Below are positions 1 to 9,053 of a stretch of 64,000 bases of DNA, in pieces. Made by a program: the position numbers and the translations under genes. Position 1 is the stretch's first letter; every line of letters begins with the position of its first letter. The notes beneath the pieces were generated by a model. The model searched no databases. It had not been told where the DNA came from and worked only from the letters and a program-made list of their open reading frames with translations. This DNA is from Pelagomonas calceolata (Eukaryota; Sar; Pelagophyceae; Pelagomonadales; Pelagomonadaceae). The DNA lies in the NCBI GenBank assembly GCA_918797485.1, contig CAKKNE010000004.1, forward strand, positions 5,208,001 to 5,272,000, given 5' to 3'.

Positions 1-163
1 TTCTTCACTAAGTCATTCCTCGGCGACGACCCGGCCGTCCTAGCTCGGTCGAGCGGTGAGGAACCGGCATCGCCACGCCGTTGAGCAGGCGTCGCGTCGA
101 TGGCGTGCAGGTCGACGCGACGATTCAACACGAACGCGCCGTAAAATTTTGATTTCCGCACAG
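1..163 (-). mobile_element. Introner copy, cut by window edge
   Basis: The right end reads GATTTCCGCACAG, matching the family TIR, and the rest is the reverse complement of the full-length copies at 24486 and 55511. The left end lies outside the window. The acceptor AG is at 162-163; the next 8 bases, GCATGGAC, should be the target duplication. Confidence 0.85.
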
Positions 164-934
164 GCATGGACGAGGAGACCTCGGACGCGACGATCCAGTC
201 CGAGAGCCCCGGGCCGCGGGCGCCGGCGGACAGAGGTCCCATTTTAAACAGCGCGCGCGCCTGCTGTCTCCCCGACTGTCGGGCGGCGGACGTCGCGGTC
301 GTCGCCTTCTGGCTCGTGTCTGTGTGGAAATCAAATTTACGGCGCTTTCCTCCTGAATCGACGCGTCGACCTTCACGCCATCAACGCGACTGCTCGATGG
401 CGTGGCGGTGTCGGTTCCCCACCGCTCGACGGAGCCAGCGCGGCCACGTCATCGCCGAGAAATGACTTATGTGTCGATATCGCCCTCGCCTCGAACCTGG
501 CGCTCGCAAACAGCGCCTACATACCCTACGCCGTCCCGACGACGTTCGTCGTCGTCGTGAGCTGCGTGACGGCCCTCTGGTTGCTAGTGCGGGTCTTCAC
601 ACGGGGCAGCCGCGCCATCTCGACCACGGGAGCGACCTACTTGGATCTGCACCTCTTTTGCGTCTACATCGCGGGCGTCGCGCTCGTGATCGCAATCGTG
701 TTGGGTCTCACGCTCGGGCCCGACAAGGCGCGCAAAGTTTCGCGACGTTACGACGACGAGGGCGCCGGCGACGACGAGCGCGTCTTTCGCGAGGGCGCGT
801 ACGTTCGCTGCGGGCTCCTCGCGTTGGTCCTCGCGGTCTTCGGCCTCGGCGTCCGGCTTCGTAGGGTCGCCGGCGCGCCCACGACGCGCCGGCTCGTGTC
901 GAGGTCCATCGAACTCACGTCGCACGCGAGTTAG
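164..934 (+). CDS. 3' part of a polytopic membrane protein (5' end outside window)
   Basis: The last two exons of a gene whose 5' end lies left of the window. The reading frame after the truncated introner ending at 163 runs 164-317, is interrupted by a second introner, and continues in about 460-934 to a stop. With a donor at 318 and an acceptor after 459 the frame closes, but that acceptor is tentative because this element has lost its normal right end. The product has at least four hydrophobic stretches (near VAVVAFWLV, TTFVVVVSCVTALWLLV, LFCVYIAGVALVIAIVL and LLALVLAVFGLGVRL), separated by short basic or acidic loops. I do not recognise the family. Both visible introns are introners, one in each orientation. 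That this is one coding gene is well supported by frame closure and hydropathy; function is unknown. Confidence 0.6.
320..459 (+). mobile_element. Introner copy with lost right terminus
   Basis: Begins CTGTGTGGAAATCAAATTTACGG and follows the full-length copy through the GCCGAGAAATGACTTA segment, but the 3' part carrying the TTGATTTCCACACAG terminus is absent. Splicing must therefore use another AG. An intron 318-459 keeps the frame open; its exact borders are inferred. Confidence 0.7.
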
Positions 935-1054
935 GATCGAGTTAGGGAGCTACCTCCTCCCCTCCTGCTCCCGTCGTCCCCCAGGCTGCCCGTCCCCCCA
1001 GGCTCCGTGGCATCCTCTAATCGTCGTGTTGCATATCCATACTTGCTTCGGAAC

Positions 1055-1080
1055 TCTTGCTAGTGTCTTACAGCGCTAGC
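1055..1080 (+). promoter_or_regulatory. Upstream palindrome motif (GCTAGTGTCTTACA...GCTAGC)
   Basis: The sequence GCTAGTGTCTTACAGCGCTAGC lies about 56 bp before the SLY1 start codon. It is a member of a motif set found only in gene-upstream spacers of this window (also near 9231, 11039, 25286, 28321, 40378, 44598, 50137, 54186 and 56419). Confidence 0.55.
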
Positions 1081-1135
1081 ACACGCTCCTGAGCGCGGCT
1101 ACGCCAAGGACTCTGCAGCGCCGCTCCAAACTAAA

Positions 1136-2959
1136 ATGGACATCCGCAAGCAGCAGAAGCAGGCCATCCTGAAGATGTTAGCATTAAACGAGGACGACGA
1201 GACGTCCGCCGAAGCGCCCATCGACTGGAAGGTCCTGATCCTCGACGAGCCCTGCCGCGAGCTCCTGGCGCCGCTCGTGAGCGTCAACGAGCTGCGCGCC
1301 CGCGGCGTGACGCTGCACGCGCCCATCGAGTCGCCGCGCGACGCGCTGGGCGACGTGGCCGCCGTGTACCTGTGCCGACCGAGCGCAGCCAACGCGGCTC
1401 GTATCGCTAAAGACGCGGCGCAGGCCTTGTATGGGGCGCTCCACTGCAACTGGAGCCGCCGCGCGGAGCGCAAGGTCCTGGAGGGCTTCGCGCGGGAGCT
1501 CGCGGCGGCGCCGCCGCGCGAGGGCCTGCCGGCGGCCGAGGACCTCGTGCGGAGCGTCTGGGACCGGCACGTCGACTTCGTCGCGCTCGAGCCGCGGCTC
1601 TTCCACCTCAGGTTACAAAGGAGGCTCAAGGAGGTCTGCGGCGCGGGCCTCGCGGCGCCGGAGCGGGTCCTGGAGGAGGTCGCCGAAGAGGTCGCGGCGG
1701 GGCTCTTCTGCGCGTGCGCCGCCGTCGGCGCCGCGGCGCCCGTCGTGCGCGCGCGGCCGGGGGGCTGCGCCGCGCGGGCCGCGGCCAAGCTGCACGCCCG
1801 GCTCCACGACGAGTGGCGGCGCCGCGGCGGCGCCGCGGCGCCGGCGCCGCCGACGGGCGCCGCGCGGCCGCTCGTCGTGCTCCTGGACCGCGCCGACGAC
1901 CTCGCGGCGCCGCTGCGCCACGCCGAGACGTACCAGGCGCTGGTGGACGACGTGCTGGACCACCGGGGCGGGCGCGCGACCTTCGTCGACAACGACGCGT
2001 CGAGGACCGTGGATTTGCGCGTCGACGAGGACGCCTTCTACGCGCAGCACGCGGCGCGGAGCTTTCCCGACGTCATCGACGCGTCCGCCGACGCGCTGGC
2101 GCAGCTCCGCGCGCGCGAGAACGCGCTGCGGGCGCGGGGCGGCGGCGAGGCCGACGGCCTCGCGGAGACGGTCGGCGAGCTGCCGCGCCTGCTGGAGCGG
2201 AAGAAGCGGCTGGAGCTGCACACGGCCGTGCTCGGGGCCGTCATGAAGCAGGTCGTCGCGCGCGAGGTGCCGCGCTACGCCGAGGCCGAGGAGCCGCGCG
2301 CGGCCGCGGCGGACGTCGAAGGGTTGTTGGGCGAAGGGGCCAAGGGCACCGTCGACGACAAGCTGCGGCTGCTCGGCGTCGCGGGCCTGCAGGGCGGCCT
2401 CGACGACGACGCCTTCGCGGCGCTCGCGGCGGCGGCGGGCTGCGCCGAGGGCCCGGACCGGGCCCGCCTCGCGCGCGGCGTCGCGGCCATTGGGGAAGCG
2501 CGGAAGCTCGCCGCCGCGGCGCCGGCGCCCGTCGCCGAGGCGGCCGACGACGAGGGCCTGGCGAGCGTGCTGGCCAAGGCCCAGGCCGGGGCCAAGACCG
2601 TGGCCGCGGCGGCCGCGTCCAAGGTCGGGAGCCTGCTGTCGCGGGCGTCGGCGCTGCAGGCCGTGCGGGCCGTCGGGAACCTCTTCGAGGCGCGGCCCGG
2701 CACGGAGCACGACACCTGGTTGGAATTGGACGCGAAGGTCGGGCCCGCCGCCTACGCGACCGACGCCGCGCCGCCGAAGCTGCCGGCCGCCGAGACGCCG
2801 CTCGACGCCATCGTCTTCCACGTCGGCGCCGGGTCGTACCTCGAGCACCACGCCTTGCAGCGCGCCTTCGCCGAGGGGCCGCGGACGGTGTGCTACGGGG
2901 CCGCGGACCTCGCGGACCCGACGGCGTTCCTCGAGGAGATCATGGAGCTGGGGGCTTGA
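1136..2959 (+). CDS. SLY1: SLY1-type Sec1/Munc18 (SM) protein
   Basis: Single-exon gene of 607 residues (yeast and animal SLY1 are about 640-670). SM proteins of this class bind the syntaxin Sed5/Stx5 and chaperone SNARE assembly in ER-Golgi transport. The N-terminus is diagnostic on reading: RKQQKQAILKMLAL, then WKVLILDEPCRELLAPLVSV and LRARGVTLHAPIESPRD, followed by DVAAVYLCRPSAANAARIAKD and a VWDRHVDFVALEPRLF segment, all in the order seen in SLY1/SCFD1. The C-terminal half is rich in Ala/Gly/Arg, contains low-complexity linkers and ends ...FLEEIMELGA. The start is the first ATG after the upstream palindrome. The stop lies only 33 bp from the stop of the convergent exchanger gene. Family assignment is firm; subfamily SLY1 rather than VPS33/SEC1 is likely. 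Confidence 0.85.
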   Translation: MDIRKQQKQAILKMLALNEDDETSAEAPIDWKVLILDEPCRELLAPLVSVNELRARGVTLHAPIESPRDALGDVAAVYLCRPSAANAARIAKDAAQALYGALHCNWSRRAERKVLEGFARELAAAPPREGLPAAEDLVRSVWDRHVDFVALEPRLFHLRLQRRLKEVCGAGLAAPERVLEEVAEEVAAGLFCACAAVGAAAPVVRARPGGCAARAAAKLHARLHDEWRRRGGAAAPAPPTGAARPLVVLLDRADDLAAPLRHAETYQALVDDVLDHRGGRATFVDNDASRTVDLRVDEDAFYAQHAARSFPDVIDASADALAQLRARENALRARGGGEADGLAETVGELPRLLERKKRLELHTAVLGAVMKQVVAREVPRYAEAEEPRAAAADVEGLLGEGAKGTVDDKLRLLGVAGLQGGLDDDAFAALAAAAGCAEGPDRARLARGVAAIGEARKLAAAAPAPVAEAADDEGLASVLAKAQAGAKTVAAAAASKVGSLLSRASALQAVRAVGNLFEARPGTEHDTWLELDAKVGPAAYATDAAPPKLPAAETPLDAIVFHVGAGSYLEHHALQRAFAEGPRTVCYGAADLADPTAFLEEIMELGA

Positions 2960-2992
2960 TTGCTCTCCGGGCTAAGGATCACTAAACAATAC

Positions 2993-4615
2993 TTAGAGCG
3001 TCCGCGCCGTCACCGCCGCCGTGATCGCGACGTAGGCCGAGAACACGAGCGCCGCCTGTCCAGCCCCGAAACATGGGGGATGGCCGCGCGCGATGGGCGC
3101 GAGGCACGCGCCCCAGAACGTAAGACCGATGCCGAAGACGCCCCAGCGCAGCGCGGGATCGCAGTCCAATCCCGAGATGCGTATCGCGCTCTTTGAGGTC
3201 GCGTTGTGGATCGTGAAGGGCAGACCGACGCCGAGCAGCACGGTCACGACCTGCACGCCCAGCACCGTGGAGACCGCGGCGCGGCCGCGACCCTGCGCCG
3301 CGACGGCCGCCGAAACGAGGACGTCGGGGATGGCATAGACCGCGGGCAAAAACACGGCGCCGGCGAAGCCCAGCGGCAGTCGCGCCGCGAGCGCGAGGAG
3401 ATCCGCGAGGCGCGTCAGCACGAGGAGCAGGAACACGAGCCACAGCGCCGACCCCAGCAAGGTCGGCGCGGCCGCCCGGATCGCGCCGCGCAGCTCGGAC
3501 CCGGCGTTGCCGCCGTCCGGCAGCGCGGGCGGCAGGCACGCGTGCGACAGGCGCAGGAACCGCTCCCGCATCCCCCGCCGCGGCGCCGCGGCGTCGCGGT
3601 CGTCCTCGTCCGCCGCGGGCGTCGCGGGCCACTCGTGCGCGTTCGACCGCTTCGACGGCGTGCGCACCACGAGCTCCACGCCCTCCTCGACGTCGTCCGG
3701 CGCCGGCCGCCGCTTCCTCGGGCCGCGCAGGCAGCAGAAGACGTGCAGCGCCCACAGGCCGAGCAGGGCGAGCGACTCGCCCAGCGTCGCGCGGCCGTCG
3801 CGCACGACGACGAGCAGCGCGGCGAACGCCGCCAGCGCGAACGCTCCGTCCCGAAGCACGGGCAGGCGGTCGAGTTCGAGGGGGAGGGCGTGCTTCGCCC
3901 GCGCGGCGGCGAGCGCGACGATCGCGGGCAGCAGCCCGAAGTTCACGACGCCCGAGCCGAGCACGAAGTTCAGCCCGACGCCGACGCGGCCCTCGACGGT
4001 CTCGACCGTGGAGAAGAGCACCTCGAAGCCGCCCGTCGCGAGGGCCAGGACCGTCGCGCCCGCGGCGTCCTCGGTCATCTGCGCCGCGCGGCACAGGCGC
4101 CGCAGCGCCGGCAGCGTCCGCTCCTCCAGGAGGAGGCCCATCCAGAGCGTCAGCGCGACCAGCAGGAGGAGGTACACGGGCGCCATGCCGCGGTACGCGA
4201 GCCAGCCGTAGTGCCGCCTTGTCACGCGGGCGCGCGCCCTTTCCACGCGAGCGGCGCTCGCCGCGGCGCCGCTCTTGTGGTGCAGGCCCGCGGAGTGCGT
4301 GCGCACGTAGTGCCCGAGCCGGTAGAGCCGCGCGTGCTTCGTCAGGTAGTTCTTGGCCTGCTTCGTCAGCGACACGCGCGGCTTCTTGCGCCGCCGGAGC
4401 TGCGGGTTCGACTCCGGTCCAATCGGTTCGTTCAGGATCGGGTCCGCGTCGAGCGCGGCGCCGCCGCCGCGCTCGATGGCAATGACGACCGCGAACGCGC
4501 AGAGCAGGCCGACGAACCACAGGCGCCACGGCGGTGGTGGCGGCGGTTGTTGCTGCTGGGGGCGCGGCGAGGATGGGCGCGGCGACTTCGTCGTTGTGCG
4601 CACCGGCGAGCGCAT
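2993..4615 (-). CDS. K+-dependent Na+/Ca2+ exchanger-like protein (SLC24/NCKX type)
   Basis: Single exon, 540 residues. The N-terminus is proline-rich, then one TM segment (LWFVGLLCAFAVVIAI), a basic loop and two membrane clusters separated by an acidic/basic cytosolic loop. The two internal alpha repeats of the cation/Ca2+ exchanger superfamily are visible: MTEDAAGATVLALATGGFEV around residue 180, and PLGFAGAVFLPAVYAIPDVL with VSTVLGVQVVTVLLGVGLPF around 405-460. The acidic ion-coordinating residues (E in GGFEV, D in AIPDV) are kept, though the surrounding GSSAPE/GTSVPD consensus has drifted. This supports a Ca2+/cation antiporter in an organellar or plasma membrane; ion specificity cannot be read. 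The first ATG is used. It converges with SLY1 and lies in tandem with the SET gene upstream. Confidence 0.8.
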   Translation of the reverse strand: MRSPVRTTTKSPRPSSPRPQQQQPPPPPPWRLWFVGLLCAFAVVIAIERGGGAALDADPILNEPIGPESNPQLRRRKKPRVSLTKQAKNYLTKHARLYRLGHYVRTHSAGLHHKSGAAASAARVERARARVTRRHYGWLAYRGMAPVYLLLLVALTLWMGLLLEERTLPALRRLCRAAQMTEDAAGATVLALATGGFEVLFSTVETVEGRVGVGLNFVLGSGVVNFGLLPAIVALAAARAKHALPLELDRLPVLRDGAFALAAFAALLVVVRDGRATLGESLALLGLWALHVFCCLRGPRKRRPAPDDVEEGVELVVRTPSKRSNAHEWPATPAADEDDRDAAAPRRGMRERFLRLSHACLPPALPDGGNAGSELRGAIRAAAPTLLGSALWLVFLLLVLTRLADLLALAARLPLGFAGAVFLPAVYAIPDVLVSAAVAAQGRGRAAVSTVLGVQVVTVLLGVGLPFTIHNATSKSAIRISGLDCDPALRWGVFGIGLTFWGACLAPIARGHPPCFGAGQAALVFSAYVAITAAVTARTL

Positions 4616-4950
4616 GGTCTGGCCTTTTTTGTGACGCCGCGCGCTTGCTTGTGATGGCTTTTTTGCGGGCAGCCCGAAGGTTGTGGCTGCTGCCCTTCTG
4701 CCGGAAGCCCTCGTCAGAGCTGCTTGCGCTCAGCCAGAGTTATGCTCGTGCGCTTATAATGCGTAGTAGAGCGGCTCTGGGGCAGCTATTTGCTCGACCG
4801 GCGGCGTGCCCGGGCCTCACTTTTTGAGTCAAAATTCGGGTTCGGATTTTTTGAGCAGCTGTTTGAGTATCGTCCGGTTAACTACTGGTCCGAAGATCAA
4901 TGGGACACTTACCGGGGGCCAAAGAAAGAAATCACACGACAAAATGAAAA
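4616..4950. other. 335-bp spacer between exchanger and SET gene
   Basis: Holds the promoter side of the exchanger gene and the 3' flank of the SET-domain gene, both on the minus strand. It is notably less GC-rich than the genes. I see no convincing gene or motif-set copy here. Confidence 0.5.
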
Positions 4951-6177
4951 TCAAGACGATGAGCCGGAGGGCCGCCGGCGCTTCAGCGCCCGAACGGTCT
5001 CAAGCCACGGCGCGAACTCGTCGCCGATCTGCGCGCGGCGCAGCGACTTCCCGACGGCCGCGGCCGCCTCGGGGACGCCGTCGCCGCGCAGGACCGCCCC
5101 GCCCAGCCTCGCGACGCGCGACGCGTGCCGCAACGCGTGGAACGCGTGCAGGTACGGCGCCGCTTTTTCGTCGGAGCGCTCGAGCGCGTCGAACGCGGCG
5201 GCGGACCCGTCGCCGTGAACGGCGGCGAGGGCGCGCCCGAGGTCGGCCGCGGCGGCGGCGTGCGCGCGCGTCGGCCGCCCGCGCCGGCCGCACCTAAAAC
5301 ACGCCGGGCGCCGCAGCAGCCCGCCGCACGCGCAGAGGCGGCCGGCCATCGCGCGCTGCACCGCGGCGGCCGGCGTGCCGTCCCGCCGTTCCGCCCGGCA
5401 GCGCGCGCAGGCGCAATCGAAAAGGTACGTGTCTCGAAGGGACGCCCGGCGCTGCTCGCCCGGCGCGTAGAGCGGCACGTACGCGATGAAGACCTGCTGG
5501 CCCGGCGCGATCGCCGCCCGCGCGATTAGACGCAAGACGGGGGCGCGGCCCGCCTCGATGACGACGACGGGATCGCAGTTCGGCGCGCACGAGTGGTTCG
5601 CCGGCGCCGCGGCCGCGAAGAGGCCGCAGCCGACGCTCTCCTCGCCGAGCTCCAGCGGCGCATGCCGCCACCGATTCGTCTCGGAGACGCCGAACTCGTT
5701 CGACTCGAAGGCCGCCGCGTGGCGCGCGAGGCGCCGCGCGTCGCCGCCGCAGAACGCGGCGGCGCGGGCCGCCGCGGCCTTGAACGCGTCGCGGCGCTCG
5801 GGCCCGTAGGCGTCGTGGTGGTTCTCGAGCGCGTCGAGCTGCTTCGCGACGGCGCCGTCGGCCCGCTCCGCGGCGGCGAGGCGCAGCAGGCTCCGCACGA
5901 GGACCGGCTCGCGCGACGCCGCGCCGCAGACCGACGCGTGCTGCGGGCTCCGTTTGCACGTCGCGCAGAGCACCGCGGCGCATGATTTGTTGCCGCACGG
6001 TTTCGTGGCCGTGTCGGCGAGGCACACGTCGCAGCGCTCGCCTACGAGATGGTCGAGGAGCACTACGGAGTTGCCTGTCGCTTGGCATTCCAAAAGGACG
6101 GTGCCCTTGGCTATGCGCTTTGTGCTTACGAATGCTCTGCCCATGCGTTTCGTGTGTTTGATGGTTACGGATGCCAT
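4951..6177 (-). CDS. SMYD-like SET/MYND protein lysine methyltransferase
   Basis: Single exon, 408 residues from the ATG at 6177; the open frame continues upstream to 6420, but its extra segment looks like leader sequence. The architecture is that of SMYD proteins: SET-N (MASVTIKHTKRMGRAFVSTKR..KGTVLLEC), an inserted MYND-like Cys cluster (CDVCLADTATKPCGNKSC...CATC), a helical insert, then SET-C with the cofactor motif NHSCAPNC near residue 192 and a post-SET zinc segment ending FDCACARC. A second Cys cluster (CACGG...CFRCGRRG) follows. The NHSC and C-terminal Cys residues are intact, so S-adenosylmethionine-dependent activity is plausible; the substrate is unknown. The gene diverges from guanine deaminase across a 519-bp spacer. 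Confidence 0.82.
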   Translation of the reverse strand: MASVTIKHTKRMGRAFVSTKRIAKGTVLLECQATGNSVVLLDHLVGERCDVCLADTATKPCGNKSCAAVLCATCKRSPQHASVCGAASREPVLVRSLLRLAAAERADGAVAKQLDALENHHDAYGPERRDAFKAAAARAAAFCGGDARRLARHAAAFESNEFGVSETNRWRHAPLELGEESVGCGLFAAAAPANHSCAPNCDPVVVIEAGRAPVLRLIARAAIAPGQQVFIAYVPLYAPGEQRRASLRDTYLFDCACARCRAERRDGTPAAAVQRAMAGRLCACGGLLRRPACFRCGRRGRPTRAHAAAAADLGRALAAVHGDGSAAAFDALERSDEKAAPYLHAFHALRHASRVARLGGAVLRGDGVPEAAAAVGKSLRRAQIGDEFAPWLETVRALKRRRPSGSSS

Positions 6178-6696
6178 TGTTGGACCGATGCGCAATTGCT
6201 GCCTGATGCATGCACTGGCACTCTGGCGGCACGCTGACACTGCTGGCACTCTGCACTCCGGCACTGCCGTCACTGCTGCCACTGCTCTAACGATTCCACT
6301 ACGATCACGCTTTTTGCGTTGCCCTGTGCGGCTATAGCTGCTCTCTCTGCCGCCGCGTCTCTCTGCCGCTCTCCTGAGTCTGCCTTGGCTGCAAAACGGG
6401 TTTTCGTTTCCGATCGTCATCCGGCTATGAGTCCTTCCGACTCGTTCTTAGAGCGATAGGTAGCTGACAGTACGTGGTGCGTTGGCGACCGACGAACCAA
6501 GGAGCCAATAAAGTGCGCCTCTCTACGTATTGCTCCAAAAGGAGGGCCGGCGTCCGCGTTCGCGCGCCGTGATCAACACTCGTGGTGTGGTGCTAAGAAC
6601 TGTCAGCGCTCGTACGCAACCGCTGCAGCCGCGCCGAGCCGTACCGCCAGTTCCCAGCAGCTGCCCAAGCTTCAAACACCTCCAGCCGAGGCGCTG
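6178..6696. promoter_or_regulatory. Divergent promoter region, SET gene / guanine deaminase
   Basis: A 519-bp spacer between divergent start codons. 6185-6290 holds an imperfect CACTG/GGCACTC short repeat (CACTGGCACTCTGGC, CACTGCTGGCACTCTGCACT, CACTGCCGTCACTGCTGCCACTG). No gene and no clear copy of the GCTAGTG palindrome. Confidence 0.45.
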
Positions 6697-8160
6697 ATGG
6701 CCGCGCTCGAAGAAAAGTTGGCCGCGCTCTCGACGCACCCCCCAAAATTCGCGGTCCGCGGCCGCTTCGTCCACGCGAACGCGCGGCGCGCGGGCCTCAT
6801 CGAGTTCGTCGAGGACGGGCTGATCGTCGTCGAGGACGGCGCCATTATTGCCGTGGCCAAGGACGCGGACCAAATCAAGGCCGTGCTGGCGGAGCACCGG
6901 CCCCAGGACGTCGTCGAGCTGGCCGAGACGGAGTTCCTCGCCCCCGGCATGGTCGACTGCCACGTGCACGCGCCGCAGTACGCCTACTCGGGCACGGCGA
7001 CGGACAAGCCCCTCATGGAGTGGCTCCAGCACTACACGTTCCCCGCCGAGAAGCGGTGCGTCGACGTCGACTACGCGAAGACGCTGTACAGCGCGCTCGT
7101 CGACCGGCTGCTCATGCAGGGCACGACCTGCGTCGCTTTATATGCCACGATCCACGTGCCCGCGACGAACGCGCTCGTCGACATCTGCCTCGAGAAAGGA
7201 TTAAGGGCGGTCGTGGGCAAGGTCTGCATGGACCGGCACGGCGGCGACGGCTACGAGGAGACGACGGCGGAGGCGCTCGCGGGCACGCGGGCCTGCCTCG
7301 ACTACATACGGAAGGCGCAGCCCGGCGCGTCCGGATTATCGCGGCTCGTGCAGCCGTGCGTGATCCCGCGGTTCATCCCGACGTGCACGCCCGAGCTCCT
7401 CGCGGGTTTGGGGGACATCGCGCGGGAATCCGACGACGTCTGGGTCCAGAGCCACGCGTCGGAAGCTCCCGACCAGGTCAAGTTCGTCGACACGCTCCAT
7501 CCCGGAAAGAGGTGCACGGAGATCTTCGAGTCGCACGGGCTGCTGACGGACAAGTGCGTCATGGCGCACTGCGTCTACCTCGAGGACGGCGAGCTCGACA
7601 CCTTCGCGCGCAAGGGCGCCGGCGTCGCGTGCTGCCCCCTGAGCAACGCCATCTTCTCGCTCTCGCCGGGCTGGCACGCGTTCCCGTTCCACAAGGCCCA
7701 CGCCAAGGGCGTGCGCGTGGGCATGGGCACGGACATCGCCGGCGGCTATGCCGCGTCCATCCTCGTGGCCTGCCGCCACGCCGCCGTCGCGTCCAAAGCC
7801 TGTGCAGAAATCAACGTCGCGTCGATGGCGTGGAAGCGTGGGGCGCCCGAAATTTGATTTTCACGCAGGTCTAAGCACGACATGGGCGAGAAGGACGTCG
7901 ACTACAAGGACGCGTTCTGGGCCGCGACGCTCGGCGGGGCCCGCGCCCTGGGCCTGGACACGGTCCTCGGCAACTTCGAGGTGGGCAAGCAGTTCGACGC
8001 GGTGCGCATCAACTGCGAGGCGGGCAACTACGACACGTTCCCCTCGGCGATCCACCCGTGCTGCCCGTCGCGGCTGGAGCACGACTTCGAGAAGTTCGTG
8101 AACCTCGGCGACGACCGCAACATCGCGAGCGTCTACGTCCAGGGCAAGCGGCGCCGCTGA
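6697..8160 (+). CDS. Guanine deaminase
   Basis: Two exons (6697-7790 and 7869-8160) give 461 residues, the usual size for the family. The enzyme hydrolyses guanine to xanthine plus ammonia in purine salvage/catabolism. Amidohydrolase motifs appear in order: PGMVDCHVHAPQYAYSG (metal-binding HxH) near residue 85, TFPAEKR, FIPTCTPELL, WVQSHASE, MAHCVYLEDGEL, CPLSNAIFSLSPGW and GMGTDIAGGY carrying the metal-binding Asp. The single intron is an introner (7800-7868) preceded by its duplicated target. A donor GT at 7791 and acceptor at 7868 restore VASKHDMGEK; without splicing the frame stops 22 codons into the element. A nucleoside hydrolase lies 2 kb away, also in purine salvage, but an operon-like link is not implied in a eukaryote. 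It converges with the selenoprotein gene. Confidence 0.92.
7800..7868 (-). mobile_element. Short introner, intron of guanine deaminase
   Basis: 69-bp element, CTGTGCAGAAATCAA...TTGATTTTCACGCAG, flanked by imperfect target copies (GTCCAAAGC before, GTCTAAGC after). The predicted intron is 7791-7868, GT-AG. Its interior matches the reverse complement of the 61271 copy (CAAATTTCGGGCGCCC), so these two form a subfamily. Confidence 0.88.
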
Positions 8161-8302
8161 TCTCTCTCTTGCTGGTCCATATGTCTCACATCGCTGGTGC
8201 ATATCTCCGCTCTCTTGTGTATATGTCCTCCCCCGACCACTCCCCCCTGTTTTAAGATTAATCAGATATAACAAACAGCGCGACTGACTGCCACGGGGGC
8301 GG

Positions 8303-8354
8303 ATAGTTCGAGCGGCGTCCGGAGGATATATCCCGCCGGGCGCCGCCGTCATGG
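8303..8354 (-). promoter_or_regulatory. SECIS-like hairpin in 3' UTR of the PRXL2-like gene
   Basis: On the minus strand, about 18 nt after the stop codon, ATGAC is followed by GGCGGCG, CCGG and a GGGATATATCC apex, then CCGG, CGCCGCT and CGAA. The two arms pair over 7 + 4 + 2 bp, and the flanking ATGAC and CGAA can form the non-Watson-Crick TGA/GA quartet of eukaryotic SECIS elements. The usual unpaired AA in the apical loop is not evident, which lowers confidence. Confidence 0.5.
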
Positions 8355-8369
8355 ATCCGCCAGCCGTGA

Positions 8370-9053
8370 CTAGTCGAGCCGCGCGAGCGCCTCCTCGACG
8401 GCGTCGATCGGTGCGGGCGTGCCCGTCTTCTCTTGGTACGAGTAGATGATTTTGCCGGACTTGTCCACGACCAGGACGCCGCCCAGGAGCAAGCCCTCGC
8501 CGACCATGTTGCCCTCGATGTTCTTCTCCTTCATGCGCCTCCCGACGTCCCGGAACGAGCGGATCGTGCGCCAGGGTAACAGCAAAGCCTTCAACGTGCC
8601 CCCGAGCGTCAAGAGGCGGCGGTTGCCCAGGTACGCGTAGAACGCCTTGTCCTCGTCCAGGTACAATTCGCTGCCCTTGAAGTAGTCCCGCTGGAACTCG
8701 CCGACGCCGAGGACCGTGTCGTTCGCCGCCTGTTTCGTGGGCGCCACCTCCTTGACGACGCCCACCAGTCGCTGCTTGCCGCCGCGGATCGCCACGAGCT
8801 CCGAGAGCCCCAGCGCCTCCTCGCGGCAGAGCGGTCAGCCCGGCCGCCGCACGACGAAGACCAGCGCGCCGTTGTCGCGCCAGAGCGAGGAGGCCTCAAT
8901 TGAGTTGCCGTTAATCGCACCGTTCTTGACCGGCCGCAGCGTCGTCGTCGCGAGGTCGGCGGCCGACATCACCACGCGTCTGCTGATCGACATCTGCCTG
9001 GCGGCGAGGCCCGCAGCGCCTGCTGCCAGCAGGGTGGTGCGGCTGAGGATCAT
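8370..9053 (-). CDS. PRXL2/FAM213-type thioredoxin-fold protein, probable selenoprotein
   Basis: 227 residues if the in-frame TGA at 8835-8837 is read as selenocysteine. Upstream of it the frame gives a signal/transit-like N-terminus (MILSRTTLLAAGAAGLAAR) and ...LWRDNGALVFVVRRPG; immediately after, in the same frame, PLCREEALGLSELVAIRGG. The family motif is RRPGCxLCRExA, so TGA replaces exactly the first Cys of the redox CxxC (UxxC). Downstream, YLGNRRLLTLGG, the GNMVGEGLLLGGVLVVD block and GKIIYSYQEK match the PRXL2 (AhpC/TSA-like) fold. A SECIS-like hairpin lies just after the stop. Alternatives are a pseudogene or a sequencing error, but the rest is intact and the position is exact. Established knowledge: pelagophytes such as Aureococcus have very large selenoproteomes. 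It converges with guanine deaminase. Confidence 0.82.

Noticed and set aside
3206-4654. 482-codon plus-strand frame opposite the exchanger
   Set aside because: Arg/Gln/Ala-rich shadow; the opposite strand has both exchanger alpha repeats.
8835-8837. TGA read as a true stop, giving two short genes
   Set aside because: The frame continues perfectly into PLCREEA, the second half of the redox motif, so Sec recoding is the simpler reading.
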